Of a stretch of 64,000 bases of DNA, positions 48,879 to 58,680 are shown piece after piece. The notes below the pieces were generated by a model that made no database searches, was not told where the DNA came from, and saw nothing but the letters and a program-made list of their open reading frames with translations. Source of the stretch: Lingula anatina. Taxonomy: Eukaryota > Brachiopoda > Lingulata > Lingulida > Lingulidae. The stretch is from positions 337,968 through 401,967 of the forward strand of contig NW_019775404.1 in the NCBI RefSeq assembly GCF_001039355.2, in the 5' to 3' direction. The translations under genes were made by a program, and so were the position numbers. Position 1 is the first letter of the stretch; each line of letters opens with the position of its first letter.

Positions 48879-51800
48879 TCATTATCTATTCAAATAAAAT
48901 TTATCCTACATTTCCCTGTCTTATCTGTTGTTTGCGGACCCAAGATTATATCTTTCAGTTAGTTGCCTGTTCGCAAGGTTTTACGCTACTAGTCGAAAAA
49001 TTGTCAGAAATAAGACACAAGAGACTTTTTAACGCGACACTTTCGGACGCTTGGATGAGAATTATCTACTGACTTATATAACATTCTCTTAAACGAATAC
49101 CAATGCGTTAATTAAGTCGCTAAATATAAACACATTTCCACTGTCAATAATTTGCAACATATGAAACATGATAGAATTTCCCTTCGTAATTTATGTAACC
49201 TCAGGTGTCCATTCCACTTGTTAATTTGCGCACCCTGAAACACTTCTTTGCTTTTAATCTGCATTTAATCAACTAGGCACTTTTTAACAGACAAGAAATT
49301 ACTTGCAGACTGTGAAATGTGATTGCGTTTAAGTTTATATTACTCATTCATGTATTTGTCGTTTAATTCTTGGTTGACTCTAGGACATGCGGTTTCGTAT
49401 GTCCTAGCTAGCTTTTCGTACTATTGGACCCATACCACCAAACAAGATCTGGTTTCTCTGAACCAAGGAACAATTCTTTGGCTGAACTTGTTATCATCTT
49501 TTCTTAAGCAGCAAATTTACACACCCAGCAGGCAGTTGATGTGAATCGTTTCAAATGATTTTCAACAATATAGGCTACTGCCATTGCCAGATTAGTTCCG
49601 TGCATTTTGGTCTTCTGTTCTCCTTGGTCTTTTAAAAACAAAAGACCTCATCACATTGTTAGACCAGGGCCGTTAGCTGAGAAAAATGCTTGGGGGCAGC
49701 TGTTGAGGGCCAACCATACATGCAAGCAGGTTATTTGTACCACCTGTGACACTCATCTAGACATTTCCTAAAAAAATTGAAATACTTTTTATTTTGATCT
49801 AGGACGCAATATTCGAATATTACGTCCTAGTTTTGATAGATCGGAAGAAACGGAAGGGATTTGTGGGAATCCCCCCCCCCTCCCCTCCCCAAATCTATTT
49901 TAAAGGCCTTTTTGCAACAATACGAAATTCCTTCATATTTTGGTTACACCATATTTCAGTATTCTTGTCAATCATTGCAGATTACCAATTTGATTTCTAT
50001 ATTATATTATATTATATTATATTATATTATATTATATTATATTATATTATATTAATGCATTTAAACAAACGCCCTTCCAGGATTTTTTTGCAATTTGATG
50101 GCAGTGATTGTCCTGACCAAGAACAGAAAGAAAGCAAAGTTGCCACCAGACATTCTCGTATTGGCTCTCGCTTGGGTTGATTTCACGGCTATTGTTGGGT
50201 ACACTCTTCGCGGGATGACATCCAAAATGATTAAAACGTATTTGGGTAGGTCCGTTTGTTAACCATAATTCCTTCAGCATATCATGTACAAAGGCATTAA
50301 AATAGACTCTTTTTTTCAAGAAAGTGGATTAGAGGAAGAATTTTCACAAGTAGAGGCATACCGGCTCGTTATTTTGTGGAAGTACACTGAACACTTGAGC
50401 AAGAAAGATGTCGTGTCCACGTAAAACATAGCCTTCTTCAAAAGATCGTATAAAAATTTTACTTTCGATTTTTAGTTTAAATATTGACTGTTACTTTTAA
50501 TATTGCAGGTTTCACTTCATATTGCCAGATAATGGGTGTTACCAACACCCTATTTACGAATTCTACGGGTGTTATCTGTGCTTTAATGGCTGTAGACAGA
50601 TATTTGGCTTTGGTCAGGCCATACTTTTATGCTGCAAAGATCACGCCAAGAGTGGCAAAAGTATCCATCCTTGTATGCACCTTCACGATGTTCTTAGTCA
50701 GCTTATGCCCCGTGTTCGGTTGGAGCAGCTATTACATCTCAGATCCATATTCCGAAGAAGGCATCAGTTGTCTCTACGCCTTGGTATTCAGCAACACACC
50801 GGGTGACATCTCTTACTTCGCTCTGTACATGATATTGAATGCAGCGTTGGTTGGAACCATGGTTATCGCCAATAGTGCCGTGATCAAAGAACTAATTAAG
50901 ATGAAACGCACTGTGGCGCCCACAGAACAGCAGAAGAAAGAGGTAAGGGTTTACATGCAATACATATGTTTACTGCGTGCTGCCTTTAGCGTTTTCGAGG
51001 ATGTTTCCTTTTAATAACATGGGTTCGTTTTGAATGCGCGTTATGCTAATTGAACATCAACCAAAGCCTTTCAATTGCGTGTTACTAATTAGTAGTAAAA
51101 AACTCGTTTAATGCTAATCGAACTGAATAACCCTGCACAGATAAACTGACGTATAAAACATCAAAAACATATATAAAGTACAACAAATCTGCATGTTTGT
51201 ACTAGTTTCTACAAGGAAGAAATAAACCAGACACTGGGACGAGAAATATAGGTTTTGATTATTATTTAGTATTATTTCTGTACTGGTAAATAGATAACCA
51301 TGACCTTGTAGAATATAAATATAATAATATTCTCTAGTTGGTAATTGAGTTGCCAGTTTGTGACTGAACAAATATATATCTTTATATAATGAACAGATGT
51401 ACGAATTAATTTACTAATAAAATATTCTAGCTTGGCGGTGAGATACAACTTCTTGGTGTGATTATAAATTAACCATAAACACAAATCGTGAAACATATGG
51501 CCAGGATCATGTTTCACAATATGAGGTGATGCAAATTTACAAGGGAGGAAGAACTATAATTACATAAGAAATAGATCAGTAAATAACACAGTTACACAGA
51601 TATAAATATTATGGCTCTTGACCATGTGCCATGTTTAGCATATTTAGTAAAAGCACCACTTCAGTAAATTGTGATGATCTGTGCCCTGGTATTATTATTA
51701 TTATTGTTATTTTTGTTATTTCAGCTAAAACAGGAGAAAGCATTTGCGCATTTTCTTGGTGTCATCGCCGCTGCCTTTATAGTTTGCTGGGTGCCGTTTA

Positions 51801-52022
51801 TAGTAAGTTTCTTTTGATATCATCTTTCAAGTATACAGAAACATAATAAGCACAATCATGCTTTGTCAATACAAACAATATAACATATTAGGACTAATTT
51901 GTATATCTCAAATAATCCGTTTCTCCCATTTCTTTCCTTAAAATAGCTCTATCGATAGCACCGATTTATTATAACAATATATGTCCTCATCAATGTAATG
52001 TAAGGTAACGCCTGATTATGTC

Positions 52023-52057
<35 letters not shown>

Positions 52058-52290
52058 TTATTATTTTTAATATCCAGGCCACATCTATCCATCAAAAAGT
52101 TACGGGTATAGTAAATTCTGATCTACTCTTCAGTTCTACCATATTAGTAATTGTCAACCATGCTGTGGACCCCATAATATACGTAGTGATGAGAGCAGAC
52201 TTTCGACGTCAGCTGAAAAAGGGTTGCAGATGTTGTTGTTTGATGGAAGAGGCAGATATGGCTACGTCGGATAACAGGGAAAGCTCTTGA
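44567..52290 (+). CDS. Class A (rhodopsin-like) GPCR, prostanoid-receptor-like, 355 aa
   Basis: Exons 44567-44744, 50081-50245, 50509-50942, 51725-51802 and 52078-52290, phases 1, 1, 0, 0. The extracellular N-terminus has glycosylation sites N8-A-T and N23-S-S. TM1 is about 48-71 with N64; TM2 carries D93 (LALAWVDF); C120 and C202 form the TM3-ECL2 disulfide; the DRY motif is D144-R145-Y146 followed by LALVRPYFY; TM6 has C280-W-V-P-F; TM7 has DPIIY (316-320). A Cys-rich tail (GCRCCC) could be palmitoylated. RPYFY after DRY and DPxxY resemble prostanoid receptors, but the TM7 Arg that binds the prostanoid carboxylate is Ile here and the ECL2 WCF motif is missing, so the ligand is unknown. ATG 44567 was chosen as the first ATG. 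Intron 1 (5.3 kb) contains a 259 bp gap. Confidence 0.88.
44980..45185. repeat. Near-perfect 206 bp hairpin (long inverted repeat)
   Basis: The left arm 44980-45063 and right arm 45099-45185 are inverted copies with one substitution and two small indels, separated by about 35 bp. The ends are CATTTGTGACG and CGTCACAAATG. Within each arm the unit CAGATATGTCC(G/T)AC recurs, so the element is also internally repetitive. Lies in intron 1 of the receptor gene. Confidence 0.9.
46772..47030. other. Assembly gap (259 n)
   Basis: A run of n bounded by poly-T on the left and a TTA/poly-T tract on the right. Open frames reported through it are meaningless. Confidence 1.
47925..48197. mobile_element. 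hAT-like MITE, copy 2 (inverted)
   Basis: Ends CAGGGGCGGATCCAGG and, inverted, CAGTGGCAATTTTAAAG. The flanks ATGAG and ATGAT resemble a decayed 5-bp target duplication. Length (273 bp) and body match the element at 32805-33074 in opposite orientation. Confidence 0.65.
48838..48877. repeat. (TA)n microsatellite
   Basis: About 20 TA units in receptor intron 1. Confidence 0.95.
49998..50054. repeat. (ATTAT)n pentanucleotide repeat next to receptor exon 2
   Basis: About eleven units, ending 26 bp before the exon 2 acceptor; it is part of the AT-rich stretch upstream of the 3' splice site. ATT tracts also precede exon 4 (51690-51720) and exon 5 (52022-52060). Confidence 0.95.
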
Positions 52291-52671
52291 TTTAATCGAT
52301 ATGTGGAAAGACTCAAGAGAAAACTTATTTGGTGATGATCTACATAACATCAGCAAAGTGTACATGTAAGTGTCAAGGTGTTGTCATCACAGCACTATAT
52401 ATCCGGTGGCGAACAAAAAATAGTAAACAAGTTTCTTAGTCTTAAACCTCTACTGGTAGCTGTTCAGACAGAGTTTGGTGATGAACAGTTAAAAATGACA
52501 TGTATACAAGATAATGTATGATGTGTGCATGTGTCAGGATGTGTTACATGAACTTTTTTTTTCTACAAGACACTAGCATTCAATGACACCTTTTCAAAGA
52601 TTCATCTGCACATTGTTTACAATTCATCAATCTATAAGATCCATTTAATATGTGGTATTCGTGAAGATCTG

Positions 52672-52839
52672 TTACTGGCAGAGAAGGGCCTCATTTGTTG
52701 GAGCTGCATGAAAAGGGCTGAGGATTTTCTCTGCCTGTTGATGCCTTAATGAAACCTCTTGCAGAGAATCCAGTTTTTTCTGAAGTTCATCATGCCTTGC
52801 TTGGATAGAAGATAACCGTTTCTTGTATCGATCCATCAC
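52672..52839 (-). CDS. Orphan terminal exon of a coiled-coil protein
   Basis: The acceptor TTTACCCAG is followed by 55 codons and TAA at 52672. The sequence VMDRYKKRLSSIQARHDELQ and what follows to about residue 40 is charged, has heptad-like Leu/Ile spacing and is probably a coiled coil; the end is NEALLCQ. I found no matching upstream exon between here and the next same-strand gene at 54670. It may be the end of a gene whose other exons are too short to see, or an alternative terminal exon. Converges with the receptor gene. Confidence 0.45.
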   Translation of the reverse strand: MMDRYKKRLSSIQARHDELQKKLDSLQEVSLRHQQAEKILSPFHAAPTNEALLCQ

Positions 52840-53853
52840 CTGGGTAAATAAAAAATATAATGATATTAATTTGATTAAAAACAATAACTGGATAGACAAG
52901 TATATGTCGAAGCAACTGATATTTACAATCAAACCCCTTTCTGGCTGTGTGTTCTGCTACTGTTACAAGATGATGAACAGATCTTAGCAAAATGAATATA
53001 ATCAAGGCAAACTTGCATTATTGATTTATATCTATTATCCTGTATGTTAGTTGTGGTCTCATTAATTAATGTAAATATCCAGAACAAATCTGAAAAAGAA
53101 TTTAATCACAAGCTCAAATATTTTATGGAATGGAGCAATAGATAATGTACACTAACCAAACAAAAGCAATATAAGAAATGTTACTTCAGGCATAAAAATT
53201 CATGATGGTGCTACAGGTATGTCAATACTTACAAGCTGAAAAATCAAAACAGCAGTCTTCAAAATATTAATTTGCCATGTTTTCACTGTTGCCTTAAGCA
53301 ATATACATATACACTGATTGATAGTTTATATTTGTCTTCTGTATTGTGATGTGTGGCCAGACGTCCAGAGGAGATAAACAATAATAATAATAATAACTCA
53401 AAAAGAATTTTCATGGGCTTTCAATAATTTGAGAGCATTTCTACCAACATAATTATAACTTGCAAAACAGAGTAAAAGATTCTTAAAGGACTCTTTTGCA
53501 GATCATAGCTTCTGACAAGTTGATGGTATTATGTATTTCTTTCTTTTTTTCTATCAATAGTTTGAGTAATAAACTCACATCCTTTTATGTTATTGTGTTA
53601 ATTTATTTGCAATCTGACAATTGATTTGACCTGATAAAGAACTTTTCATATCATTCATGTGGAGAGCTGAACACGCAGGTGTGCAAATGACATTTCAAGA
53701 TGTGTATGGCTTCACTGACAATGACAGAAAACTGTAGAAGATGGCTTAAGACCTTAGGAAAATACTAGTAAGCTGATCAAGTTTTTTTTTCTATTTTCCC
53801 CTTATCCTTGTTTGTTATCTTTTTAGGCCAGACAAAATTGATAAAATGTTTAA

Positions 53854-54365
53854 AGCCCCCCGCACACGGTGAGCAATTGGCGCGCGCCACTTGCGCTGCG
53901 CCAGATGCTCGCGCTCCTCAGCTCCCCACAAACAATGCGCTCTTTGCTCAGCAGAGATGCCTCTTGGCCTGCCCCTATCAGACGCACCGCGAACTGTGGG
54001 ATCATGTGATCAAGGAAGCATTACATATTTCTTTTTTTTTTCTGAAAGTAATGGCAAATGGTGACCACGTTAATCAATCAGACTAACTATAACTGTGTAC
54101 ATTTTTGTTTACTTCGCTGGGGGCTGCCATTTTTCTTTGTTTCCGGCTAATGGCACATGCGCATTGTTGGCATGGCGTGAGCAATCGGCGCTTGCACCCC
54201 GCACACGCTGAGACATTTGCCTCAAGAGACCAAAAATATCAAACACGTGAGATATTTTGCTCAGCCGCGCGAGAGGCAAAAATCTCACCAAAATACCCCC
54301 GCACACGATGAGAAAACAGCGCAGCGCAAGTGGCACACGCCAAATGCTCACCGTGTGCGGGCCCC
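53854..54365. mobile_element. 512 bp TTAA-flanked MITE (piggyBac-like)
   Basis: TTAA at 53850-53853 and 54366-54369. Terminal inverted repeats of about 50 bp: left CCCGCACACGGTGAGCAATT and onward to CACTTGCGCTGCGC, right the same inverted with a few changes. Much more GC-rich than its surroundings, and without a transposase. A second inner pair of CCGCACACG(C/A)TGAG repeats near 54200 and 54300 suggests internal duplication or nested insertion. Confidence 0.8.
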
Positions 54366-54669
54366 TTAATGAGCAGCAATCTCTGTAAGCAAGGTTGGTA
54401 GATGAAATTCATTTTTGTTTTTCAAACCTAAGATTTTGGTGCTTTTTCTTTTCAATTTTAATTTGGTGTGGAGGATATCAGATCCACAGTGTGAGTAATT
54501 TTGGAACAAAAAACAACATTATTTAAGTTTTCTCTGGGTTCAATCGTAAATTTCTCCTGCTCACCAAACTATTAAAAATGCATTCTTTGAAATTTGGAAA
54601 AAAAAATTAATTAAATAAATAAGACAGAAGGTCAATGATTTTGTTATGTTCTGATTCATGTGTGGGTAT

Positions 54670-56251
54670 TCATACTTCTCCAACCACATGCATCCCCAAT
54701 CCTAGTCCTACACATCCTGCAGCAGTGGCACCAAGTCCAATTTTCTCATTTGTTGTTAGCTTGTCAGACTTAGTCCATAAACCTACAACAGCCAATACAC
54801 CTGTAAAGACAGCAAATATACGATGCATTTCAACATCCTAGAAGTAGTAATGACTCAATTATGTCAAAGCTGAATTGACTACATGCAATGTAAAAGTATA
54901 GCATATTATAACATATTTATAAATTAAATGTTACTAGTAATGATTTGTCAAATGATATTATAATACTAATTTATTCAATTAGTGTTTAAAGATACATAAA
55001 AAGCAACATGGATTTCCATTAACACATATAAACCACTTCTATTAGTTTCTTAGACCCCATTCCCATAGATTTTAGATCGATCTATCCCTATGGGGAGTCT
55101 CACTAGATTACTGTCAGCTTAGCCAGCTTAAGCGTCTGTCCCGCCTACTAAAAGCTGTAAGGGGGTAATTAACTATGGTGCGCGCTCGGCTAACTGCAAT
55201 TTAGCGTGAACCCCCAGGGAGGTACGTCATTCTAAATCTAAATCTCTGGATCAATCTAAATCTTTGGGAATGCACCCTTATACGACCAAAATAAGGTCGA
55301 CATGACATGTCATAAAGCAAATTAATCTTTTGTTCTGCCAAAAAATAGCTTACTAGTACATGGCTTGGAAGCTCATTCTGTAGTACAATAGTTGAATAGT
55401 TATAAGATGCCTTTTCGAATGATTTGACAGTGGGTAACTAAAATGAAATGGCACTGGATCTTCTGTTTATATTATGCCAATTTCTTACATGTATTTGTTC
55501 TAAACAGAAAGATAAATAGTTAGGACTATTACCCTGGGAGATGTTATATAGATGTTCCACAATGTACAGCCATAATCAAAATGACATTGTACCCCTGTAT
55601 CTGGGCAGGTACCAACATTTTTTGGTTTCCATGTCATAATTACAAATGAACCAAAAACTCACCAGCTGCAAACGAAACCCATTTCCCAAATCTACTTGCA
55701 CCAGACTTGACCTTTGCTTTCTTTTCAAGTTCAAGTATCTCCTCTCTAAGATGGTCAAGATCCCATTGACAATTCTTAAGTGAAGCATCTAGTTGAATAG
55801 TCAAGGCGGTGAAGCTTCTCTTTTCTTGGTTATTCAGGGGTCTGCATTCACTGGTGGGCTTATGCAGTATCTCATCCAAGGTGTTCATTCGGTTCTCGAT
55901 CACTTGAATTTTTCCTTCAGCTTTTCTGAGATCTGTGGAGATCGCTTGCAACACATCTTCATCAGCAAAAAGGTCCTGCAAAAACGCATTTGCATTCTGC
56001 AAAAGTTCCAATTGTCGAATGTATTTATCAACGTAACAAACTGCTCTCACTATGTAGGGCAACAATTCCTTCGTCGCTAATTTTCCAGCATCGGTATTCA
56101 AAAATTCAATTATTTTACGGAGCATCTTTGCTGGTGGAGGCGCACTGTCCGGCATCAACTGTAATAATTTGTTGGCAATTTCTAGTATTTCTTCAATTTG
56201 AGCCAAAAGTTTTTCCACGTCCTCATCATCTAGAGGTCGGAATTCCGCCAT
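54670..56251 (-). CDS. Unknown 239-aa helical protein with glycine-rich hydrophobic tail
   Basis: Two exons, 55663-56251 and 54670-54800, joined in phase 1 (donor GTGAGT, acceptor TTTACAG), ATG at 56251 to TGA at 54670. Residues 1-185 are almost all predicted helix, with Leu-rich amphipathic segments (EDVEKLLAQIEEILEIANKL, then YVDKYIRQLELLQNANAF) and a coiled coil at about 150-180 (DLDHLREEILELEKKAK). Two hydrophobic, glycine-rich segments follow, about 191-204 (WVSFAAGVLAVVGLW) and 215-237 (KIGLGATAAGCVGLGLGMHV), separated by a short polar KSDKLTTNE, so the tail could form a membrane hairpin. The layout recalls apolipoprotein-L-like or other helical-bundle membrane-active proteins, but I do not recognise the family. 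The start is the first ATG in frame; upstream codons have none. A kappaB-like site lies about 220 bp upstream. Confidence 0.8.
55053..55277. mobile_element. 225 bp Harbinger-like MITE, copy 1, in intron of the 239-aa gene
   Basis: Target duplication TTA on both sides (55050-55052, 55278-55280). Inverted ends: GACCCCATTCCCATAGATTT and, inverted, GGGTGCATTCCCAAAGATTT. The body shares GGGGAGTCTCACTAGATTAC and AGCGTGAACCCCCAGGGAG with the element at 63452. TWA target sites are typical of PIF/Harbinger; no transposase present. Confidence 0.8.
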
Positions 56252-56469
56252 GTCAGTTTCGGTAGGTAGAAACAAGGAGCTAGAGAACTCCTTGGCAGAA
56301 ATAAACGGCAGTGAACGCACAACTACATGTATTGGTCCTACGATCCAGTTACCCTCGTTGAAGGACTAACATTAAGTTTTAGTTCTATTTATAGTTCAGA
56401 CAATTTTTCTTTCGGATATTTCTAAGCACTGCACTGACAGTTTAAATCTTTCGTGGAAAAAACGTCATT

Positions 56470-56625
56470 GGAAATTCCCGATCACGTGGTTGTTCTATTT
56501 TTGGGTTGAGCTCGTAACAATAAAGTACGGACCCAAAGGGTTTGGCATACCAAAAGTAAACCCACTATCAAGGCCGCGAAGAGATATACAAGCCTTATTT
56601 TGCACAGAATTAATGAATGACGTCA
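56470..56625 (-). promoter_or_regulatory. Candidate promoter sites of the 239-aa gene: kappaB, E-box, CRE
   Basis: On the minus strand GGGAATTTCC (56470-56479) fits the NF-kappaB consensus GGGRNNYYCC exactly. CACGTG lies at 56483-56488, an inverted CCAAT box at 56467-56471 and TGACGTCA at 56618-56625. All are 220-375 bp upstream of the ATG. Sites this short occur by chance; clustering and position are the only support. Confidence 0.35.
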
Positions 56626-57094
56626 TCACTCAGCTGCCCTTTGGGTAGAGTAGCACACGTATCTTAGAGCACCTGGGGGGGGGGGGGGGCGTCTCGATAG
56701 TTTGAAGGTTCATTGGTCCGTAAAATCATAGCATTTTCATCAGTTTTTTAATCAAGGGTTCGTTGGTCTGAAGGTTCTATAGTGAACATTCGGACCAATA
56801 AACCTTTGGGACTATTGCTATGGCCCCATTTTTTTCAATGCAATGTAATTTAAGATTTATATATATAATAAATTTTTTTGTATCTCGATCTTCACTGATT
56901 GCACAATTTATAAAGTATAAGCATATTTATTATCTTGCGAGACAAAAATGATATGCAAACGAGTGACATCACTTTTTCAAACTGAACTTTTTGCCATTTT
57001 TATTTCTCATAATCTCTAATACGAAAATGTGACAGAAGTAATGTGATCTTATATTCACTTCTGGGTGTAAAATAAGTCATAGTCTTCCTGATCA

Positions 57095-57247
57095 CAGTGG
57101 CATATTTAGGGGGGTGTCAAAGGGGTCCTGACCCCCAACTTAGATTTCTGAAAAAAAAAAAAAAAATACACAAATGGTCCCCTCTTGAAATTAGAATTTT
57201 GACTATCTGAATCATAGTTCTAAACCATACCAAATGGCACTGTTCGC
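57095..57247. mobile_element. hAT-like MITE, copy 3, truncated
   Basis: Begins CAGTGGCATATTTAGG and follows the left half of the 32805 element (GGGGTCCTGACCCC, then ACTCTTGAAATTAGAATTTT-type sequence, then CCAAATGGCAC), ending without the CGGATCC terminus. Confidence 0.6.
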
Positions 57248-58680
57248 AGGGTCACATCTAAGAGAAAAGGGGAAATAAACTTATTCTGTGCATGAAGGCA
57301 TTAATTTCAAAAGAAGGGACTTGTTCTTTTCCTGGAAAAGTTGGCTTTCTTGCCCTGAAACTTATGGTACTTTTGTTAATAGAGTCAAGACTTATGTAAC
57401 TTATAATGGGAGCTTGCAAAAGATAAATCCCAATATTATGCTGGTTAAAAATTCAACTAAAATGAAAGTCCGGATATCATGTATCGGATATCCCTACATG
57501 AGCATTGTAAACTCCAAAACTGCCATTCAGATGTTCTAACCATTCAAAAGTTATTTTTCTCAAAAAATGAGTGAATGATGTAACTTTTTGCAGGTCAAAT
57601 TATTTCTTTGCTACTTCCAGCCTTCCTAGTTGGAAAAATAATCATAATTTCATAAATATACTTGAATTTTATCATTTGGTGCTTTTATCATATAATGTTT
57701 AACAGCATAAGTGTGCATTTTTAAAATCCTTACTTGGTATTTTTTTTAATGTGGCTAAGCTTAAGCAGGGGAATTTTCAATGTTAAATTTGAATTGTGAG
57801 TGACATTTTTTGTAACATATCTTCCCCTTCGTTATAGTGACATCCTTGTTAATGTTGTTCATTTTCTTGGAAATAATAAAAATATGAAGTCAAATATAAC
57901 CAGTTTTTATATTGGATGCCCCTCAACATACTGTTTTATTTTATAAACGAAAAAAATGTTTTATAACAAAATTGACTACAATTCACTTATCAGACCTTGA
58001 AATGAATTTTTATCCTGATTAAGGTCTTAAGATCAAAATTATTGACCAGTCACTATAAACAGTCCAACACTTACTGGAGTCCTTATCTTTGAGTGTATTC
58101 AGAAGAGCAGTCTAACAGATCCGCAGATCAAACATGGCGACATACTAAAAAGCTTGCAGCTAATAATTCCCGATTAGACACTGATTAGATTTCCTGCAGG
58201 GATTATGCAGAAAGCATTCATGTGGGTTGGCCACCCTATGTTCACCCTATATTCAAATTAAATTAAATAGGTTCCAATTTACAGGTCACTTCCTGAATAA
58301 TGCAGCAATCCTGTTTTTATTTACAGTACGAAAATACAGATTGATCTACCCGGTAAACACAAACTGACAAAATTCAAAAAGTGAATCTGATGTCAAGACT
58401 ACATGGTCACCAAATACATGGGAGTGAGCCAACAGAGTAGAAGTGATTTATGGCAATAGTATATAGTTCGCAGAGTTCAGCACATATCTGTTTTGTTCAG
58501 TAATCCATTTTGCCTCACACATGGCTTCAGACCAAGAAAGGACGTAAATGATAAATCCTATTCTACTCCTGTGAACTAAATCAAACATGAAATGAAATCA
58601 CTGATGATCATATTACATTAATTTTTCTTAATGAGTTTTCTGTCTGAAAAATAAGCCGATTGCTCGTCTTTTTTTCCAGT
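57248..58680. other. Intergenic DNA upstream of the 239-aa gene and downstream of UTP20
   Basis: No supported exon. The 83-codon frame at 57288-57539 (plus) has no splice context or recognised domain. The UTP20 3' UTR should lie in the right part. Confidence 0.5.

Noticed and set aside
49323-49544. 73-codon plus-strand ORF as a missing receptor exon
   Set aside because: Receptor exons 1 and 2 already join in phase within TM1, leaving no place for it.
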